Shown: positions 61,956-64,000 of the stretch, one piece after another
Numbering within the stretch: the stretch's first letter is position 1
Layout of the letters: the number at the start of each line of letters is the position of its first letter
Source of the DNA: Promicromonospora iranensis
GTDB lineage: Bacteria > Actinomycetota > Actinomycetes > Actinomycetales > Cellulomonadaceae
Assembly: GCF_028994775.1 (NCBI RefSeq)
Contig: NZ_JAJQMN010000005.1
Location: 372,001-436,000, forward strand
Direction of reading: 5' to 3'
Length of the DNA stretch: 64,000 nt
Notes under the pieces: generated by a model
What the model was told of the DNA's origin: nothing
Seen by the model: only the letters and a program-made list of their open reading frames with translations
Database searches by the model: none
Program-made: the position numbers and the translations under genes

Positions 61956-62881
61956 CCGTTGTCCTCCTCGGATCGGTCCTCTGTTGTGCCCGCGTCCCCG
62001 GAGCGCGGAACGTGCGTGTACCGCAGCGTCGGAGAACCCGCACCCGGCAGGTACATCCCCTCGCTCGTGGTCACCTCGTTCTCGATGCCGTACTCCGCAC
62101 TCAGCAGCTGCAGGAACCCCATCCCCGCCGACCGCGCGAACTCGACCTGCATGTCCTCCGGATCCCCCACCGCCTCGATCGTGTACGTCGGCCCGTTCAA
62201 CGGCTGCAGATCCACCAGGATCGCGTCACCCGCGTTCCGGATCGCCGACAACGACGTCAAACGCTCGTCGTTCACCGCCACCGCCTCCGCACCCGCCGCC
62301 CACAGCTCGTTGACGACGAACTGCACGTCCGCGTCCCGCACCCGCGACTCCGCGGGCGCGTCCCCCGGATCCACCAGCCCACCACCCGCACCGTCCGTCA
62401 GCCGCACCACCATGCCAGGACCCCGCACCGGCACCGCACCGTTCACCCACCGGTCCAGGTCGTTGATCTCCACCAACGCGGACGGCAGCAACCCACCGCT
62501 CTGCAGGCTGTCGACCTCCGCGCTCAGCGCCGCAGAACGCTCCGACAGCGCCTCCACCTCGGCGCTACGCTCCTGGATCTGCTCCATGAGCACCGTCCGC
62601 CCCTTCGCGACCAACGGCTGCGGCGCTCGCAGGTCGATGACCGCGACGGTCGTCGCTGCGCCGAGCAGGACCGCGACGAGCAGCAGACCGACCAGGCCCA
62701 CCCCGCCGCGGCGCGACGTCGTCTCGCCCGCCGCGCGCCGCTGCGCCATCTGCGCGTACCCCGGGTCCAGAGGGCGCTCGGTGACCTCGCGCAGCAGCGT
62801 CATCGACTCGTCCGGGCGCCGACGCGCGCCATCCTCCGCAGTGCCCGGCGTCCGATCCACCGTGGTACCCGGACCGGTCAT
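61952..62881 (-). CDS. DUF881 protein (first copy)
   Basis: A 309-residue membrane protein with one N-terminal transmembrane helix (about 62-85, GVGLVGLLLVAVLLGAATT), a coiled coil (about 98-130) and a DUF881 domain (PVRGPGMVVRLTD, then AGAEAVAVNDERLTSLSAIRN, and VDLQPLNGPTYTIEAVGDP). Equivalent to Rv1823. ATG 62881 overlaps the pgsA-like stop (ATGA), and its own stop overlaps the small basic protein start, so the block is translated as one coupled unit. Confidence 0.9.
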   Translation of the reverse strand: MTGPGTTVDRTPGTAEDGARRRPDESMTLLREVTERPLDPGYAQMAQRRAAGETTSRRGGVGLVGLLLVAVLLGAATTVAVIDLRAPQPLVAKGRTVLMEQIQERSAEVEALSERSAALSAEVDSLQSGGLLPSALVEINDLDRWVNGAVPVRGPGMVVRLTDGAGGGLVDPGDAPAESRVRDADVQFVVNELWAAGAEAVAVNDERLTSLSAIRNAGDAILVDLQPLNGPTYTIEAVGDPEDMQVEFARSAGMGFLQLLSAEYGIENEVTTSEGMYLPGAGSPTLRYTHVPRSGDAGTTEDRSEEDNG

Positions 62882-63456
62882 GCCCCGGCCGCCAGGCGTC
62901 GCACCTGGGCCACGTACTGGAGTCCCGCCAGCCAGTACAGGCCGACACCCCACCAGGTGAAGGCCCAGCCCACCACGTGCGCGGCGGCCCCTATCCAGCC
63001 GGGTACCTCCGCGAGCAGCAGGAGCGGGAAGGCGTACAGCAGGGCGAACGTCGCAATCTTGCCGACCAGCGTCACGTTCAGCGTGCCGTACCCCAGGCGG
63101 GCCAGAACCGGCACCGTCAGCGCGAGCAGCACGTCACGCGCGATGATCGCGATGACCAGCCACGGCGGCACCACCTCGCGCCACGCCAGGCCGATCAGGG
63201 TCACGAAGATGAAGAGCCGGTCGGCGAAGGGATCCAGGATCTGCCCCAGCCGGGTGACCTGGTTCAGACGACGTGCCAGCACACCGTCGAGCCAGTCCGT
63301 GGCGCCCGAGACCGCAAGGACCAGCAGGGCCCAGCCGTCCTCGCCCACGACGATCAGCACGGCGAAGACCGGCACGAGCGCCAGCCGCACCAGGCTGATG
63401 ATGTTGGGCACGGTCAGGACCCGGGAGCTCATCTCCGCCCCAGTGGACACGCACAC
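62878..63456 (-). CDS. pgsA: CDP-alcohol phosphatidyltransferase, PgsA2-like
   Basis: A 192-residue membrane enzyme with about five helices. The catalytic motif D-G-x2-A-R-x8-G-x3-D-x3-D reads DGVLARRLNQVTRLGQILDPFAD, complete. By family it transfers a phosphatidyl group from CDP-diacylglycerol, most likely to glycerol 3-phosphate; the synteny partner Rv1822 (PgsA2) is of debated substrate, so the symbol is by family. Start uncertain: GTG 63456, GTG 63450 or ATG 63432 (GGAG directly abuts the latter). Confidence 0.85.
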   Translation of the reverse strand: MCVSTGAEMSSRVLTVPNIISLVRLALVPVFAVLIVVGEDGWALLVLAVSGATDWLDGVLARRLNQVTRLGQILDPFADRLFIFVTLIGLAWREVVPPWLVIAIIARDVLLALTVPVLARLGYGTLNVTLVGKIATFALLYAFPLLLLAEVPGWIGAAAHVVGWAFTWWGVGLYWLAGLQYVAQVRRLAAGA

Positions 63457-63795
63457 CGCCCTTGCTCACGCCGGTTTCGTCTCGTCGCAATACTACGGGG
63501 CGGGCGTTGCGTATCCGCACTGGCGCGCCGTCCGACCGCCACGCAACGCCTCTCACCACCGACAACATCACCCCGCGTGCTGCACGTCACGCCGCCCAGG
63601 CCTGTGCCGAACGCCCCAGCAGCCGATAGGGTGGTGCCACATCCCCTTGGAGTTCGTCGTCATCCCGTGTGTGCACACAACGTGCGAGACAGGCCCGCAG
63701 CCTCGGTTGCGGGGAAGGTGTTTCGGGAGCAAGCGACGCGAGGGTCCTCACCTCGGCCCTGACTCCCCTTCCGACGACGAACGGTGCATCACTGC
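63457..63795. other. divergent promoter region with long leader
   Basis: About 340 bases without a gene between the pgsA-like gene and the last gene. It holds TAGGGT at 63627-63632 as a possible plus-strand -10 box, the palindrome TGTGTGCACACA at 63668-63679, and a hairpin CCCGCA (63694-63699) with 63708-63713. If the -10 is used, the last gene has a 5' leader of about 155 bases, long enough for RNA structure; I recognise no riboswitch class. Confidence 0.45.
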
Positions 63796-64000
63796 ATGTC
63801 TATCGACACCCATGACCTGATCGCGCCTGCTGAGCAGGCAACCGAGCAGGCCATCGCCGACACCGGCGACCAGACGACCCCCGAGGCCGTCACCATCTCC
63901 GAGGACACCACCTCCGAGAGCAGTACCCCTGAGGACACGACCACCGAGGCGACCGCCCCGGCAGTGACTGCCCAGGACGCCAGCCAGGACTCCGCCAAGG
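63796..64000 (+). CDS. unidentified protein, acidic Thr/Glu-rich N-terminus (partial)
   Basis: The frame is open from ATG 63796 to the window end, 68 residues. The sequence is acidic and low in complexity (repeats of EDTTSE and TPEDTTTE, many Ala and Thr) and has no domain yet; it is an intrinsically disordered leader of a larger protein whose conserved part lies beyond the window. Start is supported by position after a promoter region rather than a clear ribosome binding site (AACGGTGC precedes it). Confidence 0.6.
   Translation, partial: MSIDTHDLIAPAEQATEQAIADTGDQTTPEAVTISEDTTSESSTPEDTTTEATAPAVTAQDASQDSAK

Overview
The window is GC-rich throughout (roughly 70 percent or more by eye) and carries the conserved actinobacterial block pgsA-like / DUF881 / small basic protein / DUF881 / FHA (OdhI/GarA) / MerR / DUF151 nuclease / MerR. 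With frequent GTG starts and several promoters that put a TANNNT -10 box about 6 bases before the start codon (leaderless genes), this points to a chromosome segment of an actinomycete, most likely in Micrococcales (Promicromonosporaceae or Cellulomonadaceae). The family assignment is inference. I see no rRNA, tRNA, CRISPR array or transposase.

Layout. 1-7.3 kb: end of an unknown gene, a lipoprotein, a sugar module (YdjC/ChbG deacetylase plus GPH sugar symporter), a PHP metallohydrolase with an S9 peptidase, and a VOC protein. 7.3-11.5 kb: accessory genes: a KfrA-like coiled-coil DNA-binding protein with a cluster of operator-like repeats, an erythromycin-esterase-family hydrolase divergent from a two-headed MerR regulator, and an APH-type kinase. 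11.7-19 kb: a membrane protein, an ECF sigma/YciI pair, a tyrosine integrase with an unusual inserted domain, an MFS exporter divergent from an HxlR-peroxiredoxin fusion across a perfect 25-bp palindrome, and a LysE exporter. 19-24.5 kb: galE, then a processive GT2 glycosyltransferase, a 52-residue protein that is almost only an LAxTG sorting signal, an OmpR-type regulator, and a pseudo-exonuclease/TerB-like/Lsr2-tail protein. 24.5-31.3 kb: RNase Z, tyrosine phosphatase, GNAT, malic enzyme, LLM oxidoreductase, P-loop kinase.

31.3-38.3 kb: an AraC/VOC/UvrA-like cassette, then a DesK/DesR-like two-component pair next to a fatty acid desaturase. 38.3-48.9 kb: oxidoreductases, regulators, a nucleotidyltransferase, a 690-bp gap holding a perfect 68-bp inverted repeat, a stand-alone TOPRIM protein, ADH, a TetR-controlled flavoprotein monooxygenase, and a XerC-like recombinase. 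48.9-57.7 kb: a signalling cluster (soluble histidine kinase, response regulator preceded by a coupled 14-codon ORF, hybrid kinase with two receivers) running into pyruvoyl-dependent arginine decarboxylase, a GNAT-like partner and a PLD-type cardiolipin synthase; then MscS and an MBL hydrolase on the other strand. 57.8-63.5 kb: the conserved pgsA-to-merR block, all minus strand, without gcvH between DUF881 and the FHA gene. The window ends inside a plus-strand gene with an acidic N-terminus.

A recurring oddity is short tandem repeats (12-21 bp) at gene ends and between genes, several of which lengthen protein tails.
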